A stretch of 64,000 nucleotides of DNA from Parvibaculum sp. (GCA_002694985.1 NZNS01000002.1:62001-126000); one strand, 5' to 3'; counted from the stretch's first letter, positions 16,356 to 26,158 are shown. Numbers and translations are program-made. Notes: a model not told the origin generated them from the sequence alone.

Positions 16356-16748
16356 ATGAAATCTCACATGATGAAAGGCAAGCCGCTGGGCTTGAAAGTG
16401 CTGGCCGTGGCGTTTGGCACGCTCGCACTCGCCGCCTGTGGCGAAGAGCAGGCGACCTACACCGCCGCAGACGAGGCGCGTGCCAAAGAGATCGGCATGG
16501 AGCGGTGTCTTTCGTCGGGTGCATCGGACGCACTGTGCGAATGCACCGCTGCGAAGATGAAGTCGATGAGCAAGGAAGACTATTCAACGTGGGTAACGCT
16601 CTTGGTAGCGGTTGATGGCGCAACTACCGCGCAGGAAGCCGCTGAGAAAGCCGGTATGTCGGAAGCTGAACTGACGAAAGTCAGCAACCATCTGTCGATT
16701 GAGGGAGCGCGTGTTGGAATGCAGTGCGAGCAGGAACTCGCCCAGTAA
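16356..16748 (+). CDS. Small lipoprotein, unknown
   Basis: 130 residues. An n-region with Lys, a hydrophobic stretch and the lipobox LALAAC (Cys at about residue 28) predict a lipid-anchored envelope protein. The mature part has four Cys (CLSSGASDALCEC and a late MQCEQ) and helices with AAEKAGMSEAEL. A start at the second or third Met (16368) is also possible. It begins 54 bp after recombination site B, so inversion of the recombinase segment would change the DNA upstream of it. The gene next to it is also a lipoprotein; an entry-exclusion role is possible but only from context. Confidence 0.65.
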   Translation: MKSHMMKGKPLGLKVLAVAFGTLALAACGEEQATYTAADEARAKEIGMERCLSSGASDALCECTAAKMKSMSKEDYSTWVTLLVAVDGATTAQEAAEKAGMSEAELTKVSNHLSIEGARVGMQCEQELAQ

Positions 16749-16785
16749 GCGCTGACGTTTTCTCGAAAGCCCAATGGGGGGAGTG

Positions 16786-17214
16786 ATGAAGAATTTGTGG
16801 AGTCGTAGTGCGGCGGTGTTGTCAGTGGCCAGCACCATGGTGCTTGCAGGCTGTTGGGAGTCTCAGACGCCGAATAGCCTTTACGTGGAGTTTGAAAAGG
16901 CTGTTGCCTGTAGCTCCATGTCGGAAGAAGAACTCACATCCAAGTACATGGCACCCGGCTACGGCACGGCCCGCTACGTAGAGAGCCTAGTCCGCATGCG
17001 GACGCACCCTTCAAGTGCAGCGAAACTCGCTAGGGATTGCCGCGACTGGGACAACGCGGAGAAGCTGGCTGAGACGAAAGCCGAAGAAGTCGCGCCGGGC
17101 AAGTGGATCATCAACGGCGAGACCACCCGGGAGGGCTACTTCAAGCGCATTCCCGGTATCTACGTCGCGAAAATGTCTGACGACAAACTACGGATCGTCG
17201 TCGGCAACCCTTAA
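16786..17214 (+). CDS. Second small lipoprotein, unknown
   Basis: 142 residues from ATG 16786, chosen over the in-frame ATG at 16774 because GGGGGGAG then lies just upstream. Signal peptide with lipobox MVLAGC (Cys about residue 23). The mature part contains SMSEEELTSKYM, GYFKRIPGIYV and two further Cys. It follows the first lipoprotein by 37 bp and precedes a membrane protein by 53 bp, so the three are likely one transcript. Unrecognised; the position beside mobilization genes suggests an envelope role such as surface exclusion. Confidence 0.65.
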   Translation: MKNLWSRSAAVLSVASTMVLAGCWESQTPNSLYVEFEKAVACSSMSEEELTSKYMAPGYGTARYVESLVRMRTHPSSAAKLARDCRDWDNAEKLAETKAEEVAPGKWIINGETTREGYFKRIPGIYVAKMSDDKLRIVVGNP

Positions 17215-17267
17215 CTCAACCTTGATGGTGAAATTTCTGCCGCACTGGCGGCAAGTAGGGGGCTGCT

Positions 17268-17666
17268 ATGCTTTTGATCATAATTTTTATTCTGGTGGCT
17301 TTGGTGCTATTGGCGATTTTGTCGTCAATGGGGCGGCGCAAAACAGAAGACCGGACGAGCAGGGTGGCGGCCGCCAACCATGAACGTATCAAGCGCGAAG
17401 CGCCGAGCAGCACCTATGCGAGCATGGGGCCGAATGAATTTTTGGAGGAGTACAACCGGTTTCTGAGGGGGCGTGCCTTCAAAATCTTGGGCGTGTACGT
17501 CCTATCCGCCGCCGTGGTGGCGTTGGTTTGGTACCAGCTCTATCCGTCCCAATTCTATTATAGAGCGGGTAGCGTGTGGATGATCATCTCGTTTGGTTCG
17601 CTCGTTCCCCTCTTTGTATATGCAATCGCCACCGGCGGGCGCTATCCAAAGTGGCCGCAGAAATGA
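17268..17666 (+). CDS. Membrane protein with three predicted helices, unknown
   Basis: 132 residues. N-terminal helix 2-19 (LLIIIFILVALVLLAIL), a basic soluble loop of about 50 residues (GRRKTEDRTSRVAAANHERIKRE in parts), then two helices at about 72-90 and 100-120. It is the third gene of the lipoprotein cluster and is convergent with the coupling-protein gene (15 bp between stops). No family recognised. Confidence 0.6.
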   Translation: MLLIIIFILVALVLLAILSSMGRRKTEDRTSRVAAANHERIKREAPSSTYASMGPNEFLEEYNRFLRGRAFKILGVYVLSAAVVALVWYQLYPSQFYYRAGSVWMIISFGSLVPLFVYAIATGGRYPKWPQK

Positions 17667-17681
17667 AGCAGAGGCGCGCGC

Positions 17682-19217
17682 TTATTGCGCGCGCCGCCGC
17701 AGGTGCCATTCCTGCCAGTCGAAGTAGCGCAGCTTGCGCGTCACCATGCCGTGCAGACCTTCCACGAACAGCAGTTGCTGGTCGCGAGACAGGGTGCTGA
17801 CTTCATCCGGCGTCATCAGAGGCCGCGCCGTCTCGAAGAGACCGCTGTGAAATGCCACCGGCAGCAGGTTCATAGGCAGCGGTGACGAACGCCCCTGAGA
17901 CTTCACCTTGACCGTTGTCACGCCCAGCATGTCCGAGAGCAGATGCGCCGTGCCGGAGTCCTGCACGTTGAAGGCTTGCCGCACCGCGCAGTTGGCGATC
18001 ATCGAGCGCGCCTTCGGGTAGACCTTCTCCAACTGATTTAAGTCTTGGACGAAGAGCCACAGCTTCGCGCCGTACCCGGCCATATAGCCGATGCCTTCCT
18101 CAATCGGCCGCATGTAGCCAAGCGCCGGTAGCTCATCCAGCAAGAACAGCACCTGATTAGCTTCGCTCGTGCCGCGTCGGGTCATGGCCGCCATGCTCAG
18201 GCCCACCATCAGCCGCATGAAGGGCCGGTAAGCTTCCAGATGCTCGGGCGGCACGATGATATAGAGCGTGCCCGTCTTCTCCTTGAGTTCCTCCAGGTCA
18301 AAGTCCGACCGGTCTGTGAGCTTCGCCAGAGGCTCACTGTCAAAGACGGCTGTTGCCGCCTGCGCGGTGGAGATAACCGCCGAGCGTTCCTTGGCTTCCT
18401 TCTGCGAGAAGCCCCGGCCGATGCGGGAGATGGTGTCGATATCGCTGCCCGACATCCTTTGTATGACCAGCTCGAACCCTTCCTGATCCTCCATCAGCAG
18501 CTCGCGCAGGTAAGCCGGGTTGCGCTGATCGACCGTGCATTGCCGCCGGATATAGAGCAGCAGGCCGGTGATCAGCGTTCTGGCTTCCCGTTCCCAGTGG
18601 TTGGCCTCAGCCTGTTCCGGGACGACGAGCATTTCCGCGATAAGGCGCGCGTCATCCAGTTCGTAGTGCGTGCAGACGCGGATGAAGTCGAGCGGGTTAT
18701 AGCGGGCGCTGTCGCCATCTTCCGCGAACGGGGCCACGGCATAAACCGGGCCCAGCGTTTGCCGGTAGGCACTTGTGATGGCGAAGTTCTCGCCCTTGAT
18801 GTCGGTGACGATGGCCGACTTCTGCCAGGAGAGCAGGTTGGGGATCACACAACCCACGCCCTTGCCGCTGCGCGTCGGCGCGAAGGTGAGCAGATGCCCG
18901 TGGCCGCTGTAGCGGACCATTCGCCCATGTGCGCGGCCCAGCAGGACGCCGCCCGGCCTGAAGAGCCCCGTGGCGGCAAGTTCGTCCATCGTCGCAAAGC
19001 GCGCCGAGCCGTGGCTGAGCTTATGCGGAAAGAACCGCAGGCGGATGCCCGTTACGGTCAACCGCGTCAGATGCCCCGAGAGGCCGAATAGCGCCCCCAT
19101 AACAAGGCCATGATGCACAGGCCCGGCAAAAGCCAGATACCCAATCGGCGCGGCGACAAACGGCAGATGCCGCCACACACTTGCGGTCAAAAAGATCAGT
19201 AGTCGTAAATTCCCCAT
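17682..19217 (-). CDS. VirD4/TraG-type coupling protein
   Basis: 511 residues. Two N-terminal membrane helices (about 15-60), Walker A APTRSGKGVG (113-122), an invariant DIKGEN segment just after it, and Walker B VLFLLDELPALG near residue 345 identify a type IV secretion coupling ATPase. It would recruit the relaxase-DNA complex at the inner membrane and pump the strand. Length is somewhat short of full VirD4/TraG proteins (550-650), and the C-terminal acidic tail seen in some is missing. No channel genes accompany it, so it must use another element's channel. Confidence 0.9.
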   Translation of the reverse strand: MGNLRLLIFLTASVWRHLPFVAAPIGYLAFAGPVHHGLVMGALFGLSGHLTRLTVTGIRLRFFPHKLSHGSARFATMDELAATGLFRPGGVLLGRAHGRMVRYSGHGHLLTFAPTRSGKGVGCVIPNLLSWQKSAIVTDIKGENFAITSAYRQTLGPVYAVAPFAEDGDSARYNPLDFIRVCTHYELDDARLIAEMLVVPEQAEANHWEREARTLITGLLLYIRRQCTVDQRNPAYLRELLMEDQEGFELVIQRMSGSDIDTISRIGRGFSQKEAKERSAVISTAQAATAVFDSEPLAKLTDRSDFDLEELKEKTGTLYIIVPPEHLEAYRPFMRLMVGLSMAAMTRRGTSEANQVLFLLDELPALGYMRPIEEGIGYMAGYGAKLWLFVQDLNQLEKVYPKARSMIANCAVRQAFNVQDSGTAHLLSDMLGVTTVKVKSQGRSSPLPMNLLPVAFHSGLFETARPLMTPDEVSTLSRDQQLLFVEGLHGMVTRKLRYFDWQEWHLRRRAQ

Positions 19218-19387
19218 AGCAGAAAACCTCCATAAGTTCCGGGTTGATGCGGGCTTATGGCGGCGGCACCTGAAGCGCAGAAAAATAAGACTGATTCAAT
19301 GAAAGCGGTTGTGGGACAGAATTTTAATTGCTGTACATTGATGGATGATAGTGCATGCGGTTACGTTTACTCGTCGGGTCGTAGCGA

Positions 19388-19485
19388 CTTTGAAGATGAA
19401 TGAATTTGTGCACCTAGAAGAAACAAAATCGGCAATCTTCAAAGTGAGGCGTACGGGCGGTGCCGTCCACTAGGTGCCTTTTTGA
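19388..19485 (+). ncRNA. Candidate structured RNA with interleaved stems
   Basis: Stem 1 CTTTGAAGAT/ATCTTCAAAG (19388-19397 with 19435-19444, 10 bp perfect) and stem 2 GCACCTAG/CTAGGTGC (19410-19417 with 19470-19477, 8 bp perfect) overlap in pseudoknot order. Stem 2 is followed by CTTTTTG. Either a pseudoknot or two mutually exclusive folds, the second a terminator. It lies in the 434-bp gap between the coupling protein start and hipB; no protein is seen in this gap. Confidence 0.45.
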
Positions 19486-19557
19486 AGCCAAACTTCTCCA
19501 TCATCTCTGGCGTCTTGGCCCATTCATTGCCGTCTACTCGTTGAGGAGCGTGGAAGG

Positions 19558-19631
19558 TTATCTGCCATAGGGTATAAAGTTATTTTATCTGTTACGGCGT
19601 ATATTGACATATTATCTGCTGTGGCGCATAA
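19558..19631 (+). promoter_or_regulatory. Three hipBA operators at 27-bp spacing
   Basis: Three 20-bp imperfect palindromes, TTATCTGCCATAGGGTATAA (19558), TTATCTGTTACGGCGTATAT (19585) and TTATCTGCTGTGGCGCATAA (19612), start exactly 27 bp apart. TTGACA (19604-19609) lies between the second and third. HipB dimers of known systems bind arrays of TATCC-N8-GGATA boxes before their own gene, which this resembles in layout. Confidence 0.75.
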
Positions 19632-19651
19632 TTCTCAAAATAACGGGGATT

Positions 19652-19909
19652 ATGGCTATGGCGGAGTTGGTGCGTTCACCCAAGCAGATCGGGGCAGTCT
19701 TGCGGCGGTATCGCCGTGGGCAGAATCTGACCCAGGCGGACCTGGCCAAGCGAGCGGGGGTGCGGCAAAGCACTGTCTCCCAAGTGGAGGGCGGGCTCGA
19801 AACCGCCAAGCTCAATACCCTCATGGATATGCTGCGGGCGCTCGATCTTGAGGTCGTCATTCAGCCGCGCACCAAGAGCTCTCATAGCGACATTGAGGAC
19901 TTATTCTAA
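19652..19909 (+). CDS. hipB: HipB-type antitoxin, XRE family
   Basis: 85 residues from ATG 19652; the frame is open to 19604 but that would run through the operators. Helix-turn-helix at residues 14-68 (IGAVLRRYRRGQNLTQADLAKRAGV, QSTVSQVEGG, in parts). It neutralises HipA by complex formation and represses the operon with HipA as co-repressor. The stop overlaps the hipA start by one base (TAATG). The C-terminus ends SHSDIEDLF, acidic as expected for the tail that contacts HipA or marks the antitoxin for proteolysis. Confidence 0.88.
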   Translation: MAMAELVRSPKQIGAVLRRYRRGQNLTQADLAKRAGVRQSTVSQVEGGLETAKLNTLMDMLRALDLEVVIQPRTKSSHSDIEDLF

Positions 19910-21219
19910 TGGCGCGGACGAGGCGAAGCGCCCGCCTTACCGTTGCGCTGAACGGCCAGCGAGTCGGCGTTCTTGAGCGCGGCGCAAGTGGTGCCATTGC
20001 CTTTACCTATGACACGACATGGTTGGCCGATGAGCGTCGGGCCTTACCGGTATCTCTTTCGCTGCCCTTGCGGGAAGAGCGATATACCGGCGCACCGGTC
20101 TTCGCCTTCTTCGACAATCTGCTACCTGACAACGACCAGATTAGGCGCACTGTTGCCGAAAGAGTTGGAGCCGAGGGCACGGATGCTTTCAGCCTGCTGA
20201 ACAGAATCGGCCGAGATTGCGTCGGAGCCTTGCAATTCGTGCCTGACGGAGAAGAGCTACAGCAGCCGGGCCCTCCAGATTGCACACCGCTCAACGATGC
20301 CGACATTGCCGAGATAATTCGCAACCTTGCCTTTGCTCCGCTTGGCATCAGGCCGGATGGGGAGCGAGAGTTCCGCATTTCCATCGCCGGCGCTCAAGAG
20401 AAAACGGCGCTGTTATGGGATAACGGTTGGTGCTTGCCGAAAGGTGCCACCCCCACCACGCACATTCTCAAGCCGCAATTGGGAGAACTGCCCAACGGCC
20501 TCGATATGACGCGCAGTGTTGAGAATGAACACTTCTGTTTGGCCTTGTGCCGCGCGTTGGGACTTGAGGCCGCGCAAAGTCAAATCGTGGACTTTGAAGA
20601 TGTACGAGTGCTGGCCATTGAACGCTTCGACCGCATCAAGACACGTGACGGTCGCCTACTTCGCGTGCCTCAGGAGGATTTCTGTCAGGCGTTATCTATT
20701 CCACCTACGTTGAAATACACCGCCGAGGGCGGCCCCGGCATACAGGAATGTTTGTCTCTTTTGAATGCAAGCGACTATGCGGACAGAGATCGATTGGCCT
20801 TCCTTAAAGCACAGATTGTCTTCTGGCTTATGGGCGCGACGGACGGACACGCGAAGAACTTTAGTGTATTTCTCTCACCAGGTGGTCGCTATCGCATGAC
20901 ACCTCTCTACGACATCATGTCCGCACAGCCGAACTATGATGCGAAGAAGTTACGGCAACGGGAGTTCCGGCTTGCTATGCCGGTTGGTGACAATCGGCAC
21001 TATCCCATTGAGCGGATTTATCCTCGGCACTTCATTCAAAGCGGTAAGGCCGCAGGAATTGCCGAAGAGCATGTGCGAGGTATTTTCGAGGATTTGGCCA
21101 AGGCACTTCCAAGCGCGTTGGAAAGCGTCACCAAGGAAATGCCGAAGAAATTCCCCGGACAGATCGTCGATGGCCTTGCTGCGGCTATGACCAAGCGGGT
21201 GAGGTTATTTGATCTGTGA
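19909..21219 (+). CDS. hipA: HipA-type serine/threonine kinase toxin
   Basis: 436 residues, full length for HipA. Seen: Gly-rich loop with the autophosphorylated Ser in FRISIAGAQEKTALL (about 155-169), HILKPQ (ATP lysine), IERFDR, DFCQALS, catalytic Asp in MGATDGHAKNF (about 308-318) and metal-binding Asp in LYDIMSA (about 333). The kinase family phosphorylates glutamyl-tRNA synthetase or a related target, arresting translation and giving persistence; which target is used here is not visible. Cotranscribed with hipB. Likely a maintenance module of the integrated element. Confidence 0.9.
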   Translation: MARTRRSARLTVALNGQRVGVLERGASGAIAFTYDTTWLADERRALPVSLSLPLREERYTGAPVFAFFDNLLPDNDQIRRTVAERVGAEGTDAFSLLNRIGRDCVGALQFVPDGEELQQPGPPDCTPLNDADIAEIIRNLAFAPLGIRPDGEREFRISIAGAQEKTALLWDNGWCLPKGATPTTHILKPQLGELPNGLDMTRSVENEHFCLALCRALGLEAAQSQIVDFEDVRVLAIERFDRIKTRDGRLLRVPQEDFCQALSIPPTLKYTAEGGPGIQECLSLLNASDYADRDRLAFLKAQIVFWLMGATDGHAKNFSVFLSPGGRYRMTPLYDIMSAQPNYDAKKLRQREFRLAMPVGDNRHYPIERIYPRHFIQSGKAAGIAEEHVRGIFEDLAKALPSALESVTKEMPKKFPGQIVDGLAAAMTKRVRLFDL

Positions 21220-21265
21220 AGAGAGGTTTTCCGCTGACGTTGCGTGATTGTGGTTGCGTCATGGA

Positions 21266-21372
21266 ATCATATTGAAAAACGGACACCAAACGTCCTTTTT
21301 TCAATACGAAATCCGGAACGGTGGAAGATCATATCGAAAAACCGACACTAAACGTCCACTTTTCAATATGAT
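21266..21372. repeat. Twin palindromes after hipA
   Basis: Two 44-45-bp units, 21266-21309 and 21328-21372, start 62 bp apart. Each begins ATCATAT-GAAAAAC, contains GACAC-AAACGTCC and ends TTTTCAATA-GA(T), so each unit folds on itself through ATCATATTGAAAA/TTTTCAATATGAT-type arms and a GGAC/GTCC inner stem. They may be protein-binding sites of the nearby excisionase/integrase or mRNA-stabilising hairpins. Confidence 0.65.
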
Positions 21373-21384
21373 TTCACATTGAAA

Positions 21385-21413
21385 AGCCCCGCCGGTTAGG
21401 CGGGGCTGCTTTC
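21385..21413. terminator. Bidirectional terminator
   Basis: AGCCCCGCC/GGCGGGGCT (21385-21393 with 21399-21407), 9-bp perfect stem, 5-base loop, TGCTTTC on one side and GAAAA on the other. It separates hipA from the convergent excisionase gene. Confidence 0.8.
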
Positions 21414-21436
21414 TCGGCTAACTCTCTTTTGTGCCG

Positions 21437-21652
21437 CTAGGCGGCGGAGGTCTTGGGGGCGAGGCGTTGGGCCTCTAGCCACTTGTTGAACTCCGCCCGG
21501 TCTATGTAGACGCGCCCACCAATCTTGATCAGGGCGGCCTTCAGGCCGTTTGTGTCTGCGTGGAAAATCCACCAACGCAGCTTAGCTTCCGTGACGAATG
21601 GCGCCTCGGCGGCCAGTTGCTTCACCGTCCGCAGTTCTTCGTAGTTGACCAT
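21437..21652 (-). CDS. Excisionase-like helix-turn-helix protein
   Basis: 71 residues. LRTVKQLAAEAPFVTEAKLRWWIFHA followed by IKIGGRVYIDRAEFNKWLE is the winged-helix pattern of AlpA/excisionase-type proteins, which bind arm sites and steer the integrase toward excision. It lies downstream of the integrase on the same strand (205 bp), the usual arrangement in integrative elements. It may also regulate integrase expression. The terminator at 21385 closes the unit. Confidence 0.8.
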   Translation of the reverse strand: MVNYEELRTVKQLAAEAPFVTEAKLRWWIFHADTNGLKAALIKIGGRVYIDRAEFNKWLEAQRLAPKTSAA

Positions 21653-21856
21653 TTTTCATGATCCCTCTTATTCGGAAAAAAGCTGAGAGAGGGAAAAGGA
21701 GGAGATACGTGGTTAGAAAATATGAGCCACGCCGGAAAAATCAATGAACTTTCTTGCGCGTCATTGCGGGTGATTGGTTGTTTTGGGCTTTTCGCAATGA
21801 AAACGCTTGTTTCCCGCGTGAATTCAGCCGAGCAGAACGGCTGCCCGCCAGTTATC

Positions 21857-22963
21857 CTAGAAAATGTTCTTGTTCATCTTCGTCACGATGTCGCGCGTGT
21901 GGTCTTCGGACAGATGCGAGTAGCGCTTCACCATTTGGAGCGTCTTGTGCCCTAGCACTGCCGCAATCTCCAGAAGGGACGCGCCATTCATCGCCAGGTA
22001 TGAGGCGGCCGAGTGGCGCAGGTCATGGAAGCGGAAGTCTTCGATCTTCGCTTCATCACGCGCATTCACCCACGCTTTGCGAATGTCGATTGCCGCGCGT
22101 CCGTCGCGGCGCGGAAAAAGCCATTGCGTTGGCTCTTCCATCTTCTCGCAGAATTTTTCACGCCACTGGAGGTGCTCTTTCAAAACGGCGTCAAGGTGGC
22201 CTACTACCGGAACCACGCGGGTTTCACCATTCTTGGTGTCTCGCAGAATGGCACTGCCGCGCTTGAGATCGAGGTCTGCGAGTCGGAGCTTGAGGATTTC
22301 CCCCAGTCGTGAGCCGGTGGACAGGGCGAACACCACAATAGGGTAGAGCTGTTTGTTGTCACTGGCCTTGCAGGCTTTCAGAAGGGCCTCACGCTCGTCA
22401 TCATCGAGGTAGCGCACACGGGAATTATCAACCTTAGTGACCCGCCCGACGCCCTCCATAGGGTTGGCGCCCATCAGGCCCCAACGTCCGGCATGCTTCA
22501 ACAGCATTTCCAGTATGTCCCGGTAATGTTTCAGCGTTCTCTTTGAAATCGGCTTGGCCGCTTTCTGGCGGTTCTCTTCCGACATCCGGGCATCGCGTGA
22601 TTGTGCGAGCGCCTGTAGCTTCTCGTTGATGAGCTTCACATCAATGTAGGAGAGGGCGTAATCGCCCAGTTCCGCTTCCCAATACTTTACGCAGGTGCTT
22701 TCGGAACGCTGGGTGGACGCGGCCTTGTTCGGCAAAATCTCCCTGCGGTAGCGATCAACCACATCCTTCAGAGTGTGCCGCTTGGCTTCCTGGTGGGAGC
22801 TCTTGAACTCACCTCTGTGGATTGCGGCCTCGACCTGCTGGGCCCAAGTTTTAGCGTCGCTCAGCCGCCTGAAAGTCTTGTTTTGTGGCGGAAATCCATG
22901 GACGCGCACCTGAACACGGTACGTCGGCCCGTTCTTGCCTTCCCTCTTCTGAATGTTAGCCAA
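21857..22963 (-). CDS. int: Tyrosine integrase of the tRNA-fMet element
   Basis: 368 residues with an N-terminal arm-binding domain (YRVQVRVHGFPPQNKTFRRLSDAKTWA in parts), a core-binding domain (about 65-170) and a catalytic domain: Arg219 (TGSRLGEI), His313/Arg316 (FHDLRHSAAS), His339 (VLGHKTLQ) and nucleophile Tyr348 (KRYSHL). It starts 215 bp from the tRNA-fMet fragment that serves as attachment site, with tandem AAATTTGGCAC repeats between, the usual int-attP layout. It integrates and excises the element to the left. Confidence 0.92.
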   Translation of the reverse strand: MANIQKREGKNGPTYRVQVRVHGFPPQNKTFRRLSDAKTWAQQVEAAIHRGEFKSSHQEAKRHTLKDVVDRYRREILPNKAASTQRSESTCVKYWEAELGDYALSYIDVKLINEKLQALAQSRDARMSEENRQKAAKPISKRTLKHYRDILEMLLKHAGRWGLMGANPMEGVGRVTKVDNSRVRYLDDDEREALLKACKASDNKQLYPIVVFALSTGSRLGEILKLRLADLDLKRGSAILRDTKNGETRVVPVVGHLDAVLKEHLQWREKFCEKMEEPTQWLFPRRDGRAAIDIRKAWVNARDEAKIEDFRFHDLRHSAASYLAMNGASLLEIAAVLGHKTLQMVKRYSHLSEDHTRDIVTKMNKNIF

Positions 22964-23036
22964 TTTTCATCATCTACTTTCTATATTTTCAAAAAATCCC
23001 TTTCAGGGTAATATCTTATGGGGTTTGTCACAAGAA

Positions 23037-23058
23037 AAATTTGGCACAAATTTGGCAC
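23037..23058 (+). repeat. Tandem 11-bp repeats, candidate integrase arm sites
   Basis: AAATTTGGCAC occurs twice head to tail (23037-23047, 23048-23058), between the integrase start and the attachment site, where arm-type binding sites of tyrosine integrases are found. Confidence 0.55.
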
Positions 23059-23177
23059 AGTAAGCCCTCAAAAATGTCCTAAAACGCCAACATCCCCCAA
23101 CCAACGAAATTCACTAACCTATTGTTATTATTGTGATTTGTGTTGTGGCGTGTTAGGGGTAATTGCCCTGTTTCCGT

Positions 23178-24831
<1,654 letters not shown>

Positions 24832-24850
24832 AACCTGGCTCCCATCCGCA

Positions 24851-25105
24851 TCAGGAGGAGCGCTTCCTCCTTTGCCGTGGCATCTTCATTTCCTCTGCAT
24901 AGCACTCCTGCGCCGCCTGCCTCGCCAGGATGCCGACCAGTCGCAGAAGGCGTGGGTCGGGATTGCCGCGTGGCGTAAACGTCAGCTCCGGCTCGTCCAG
25001 CAGCAAGGATTCGAGCAGCGCTTCGCGCTCTCCTCCTGTCATCTTTGCCGGGTTTCCTGTGGCTCGCAAGGTCATAACTTGCAGCATTCGCCCCGAGGGA
25101 AGCAT
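24851..25105 (-). CDS. Small protein upstream of the serine recombinase
   Basis: Up to 84 residues from ATG 25105; starts at TTG 25111, ATG 25075 (MTLRATGNP) or the internal MTGGERE are also possible, the last having no clear ribosome site. The conserved-looking part is GEREALLESLLLDEPELTFTPRGNPDPRLLRLVGILARQAA (in parts), ending in a very basic tail PRQRRKRSS. It ends 19 bp before the recombinase start on the same strand. Likely a partner or regulator of the recombinase, as small genes often precede it; the family is not known to me. Confidence 0.55.
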   Translation of the reverse strand: MLPSGRMLQVMTLRATGNPAKMTGGEREALLESLLLDEPELTFTPRGNPDPRLLRLVGILARQAAQECYAEEMKMPRQRRKRSS

Positions 25106-25293
25106 AAGCAACGGAAATTGAAGGCGAATATTCGGCGGCGATTGGTGCGGGCAATCGTGCCATGGCGTGGCCTAGCGCAGCCGGGCGTGCCTTGGCGTAG
25201 CAAAATAACCTGTCGGAATCCCTCGCTGGCCCGGTCATCATTGGCCTCGTCGCCTCTCCTCATGAGGTCATTGACTGTAGGCGCAACGTTATC

Positions 25294-25317
25294 GTATTGT
25301 AATTCGAGATACAAGAC
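25294..25317 (+). promoter_or_regulatory. Palindromic operator before tacA
   Basis: GTATTGTA and TACAAGAC (25294-25301 with 25310-25317) pair at seven of eight positions. They lie 27 bp before the antitoxin start, just after TTGACT (25271-25276), in the place expected of the autoregulatory operator bound by the DUF1778 antitoxin. Confidence 0.55.
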
Positions 25318-25344
25318 GCTATATGCCGACCAAGGAGAATCGCC

Positions 25345-25644
25345 ATGGCTACGACCACTGAGCGCAAGGAATACCCGATCTCGATGCGCCTGCCCGAGGC
25401 GGATGTCGCCATGATCGATCGCGCCGCCAGCCTGCGCGGCCGCTCGCGCACCGATTTCGTGCGCGACGCCGCTGTGCGCGCGGCCGAGGAGGTCGTCATG
25501 GAGCAGGGGCTGATCCGGATGAGCCCGGAGGGCTTCGCCGAGTTCATGGATGTGCTGGCGCGTCCGGCCGCTCCCGTTCCGGAGATGGTGGAAGTCCTGA
25601 AGCGGCCCGCACCGTGGGAGCCCGGTTACCAAGCAAATCGGTGA
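25345..25644 (+). CDS. tacA: DUF1778 antitoxin (TacA-like)
   Basis: 99 residues. The ribbon-helix-helix begins at YPISMRLPEADVAMIDRAASLRGRSRTDFVRDAAV (in parts), followed by a C-terminal arm (MSPEGFAEFMDVLARP) that wraps the toxin. TacA antitoxins neutralise a partner GNAT acetyltransferase and repress their own operon. The toxin starts 4 bp after its stop. AAGGAG stands 8 bp before the ATG. Confidence 0.88.
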   Translation: MATTTERKEYPISMRLPEADVAMIDRAASLRGRSRTDFVRDAAVRAAEEVVMEQGLIRMSPEGFAEFMDVLARPAAPVPEMVEVLKRPAPWEPGYQANR

Positions 25645-25648
25645 CCCC

Positions 25649-26158
25649 TTGCCATTGTCGGGTCCCGAACCGCTTACCGCCGCTCACGATGTGTCCGAGT
25701 TCTCCTGTGGCAAGCCGACGCTTGACCACTGGCTGAAATCACGCGCCCTCTCCAATCAGCAGAAGGGCTTCACCGCCGTCCTCGTCGTGCATGAGGCTGG
25801 GCGCGTGGTCGGGTTCTACGGCCTTGCGCCGACCGCCGTTGTACCATCGGTGCTGCCGCGTTCGATCCGGACGGGGCAGCCGCCGAATCCGGTCCCGTGC
25901 ATGTTGCTCGGCCAGCTCGCGACCGACACAGCATGGGCAGGGTTGGGCATTGGCACCGGCCTTGTGAAGCACGCACTCCAGCGCTGCGTTCAGGCTGCGT
26001 CGCTGATCGGCGGGCGGGCGTTGATGGTCAACGCCGTCGATGGTGAAGCCGCCGAATTCTGGAGGCGGCGCGGTTTCGAGCCGTCCAGGGATGATCCCCT
26101 GGTCCTGCTTCGCTCGATCAGCGACATCGCGGCCTCGCTCGGTGAGGGCGGTAGATGA
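25649..26158 (+). CDS. tacT: GNAT-family toxin (TacT-like)
   Basis: 169 residues from TTG 25649, the start that gives LSGPEPLTAAHDVSEFSCG as in homologues; no ATG is available nearby. GNAT fold with VVGFYGLAPT, LLGQLATDTAWAGLGIGTGLV (acetyl-CoA loop) and AVDGEAAEFWRRRGFEP. TacT-type enzymes acetylate the amino group of aminoacyl-tRNA and stop translation. Immediately downstream of tacA, forming a complete type II pair that likely stabilises the element. Confidence 0.88.
   Translation: MPLSGPEPLTAAHDVSEFSCGKPTLDHWLKSRALSNQQKGFTAVLVVHEAGRVVGFYGLAPTAVVPSVLPRSIRTGQPPNPVPCMLLGQLATDTAWAGLGIGTGLVKHALQRCVQAASLIGGRALMVNAVDGEAAEFWRRRGFEPSRDDPLVLLRSISDIAASLGEGGR

Noticed and set aside
18240..19091. 283-residue plus-strand frame
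   Set aside because: Lies within the VirD4-like gene in antisense; no protein-like motifs.
13000..19220. Full conjugation system
   Set aside because: Relaxase, MobC and a VirD4-like protein are present but none of the VirB channel genes are, so an integrative mobilizable element is the better call.
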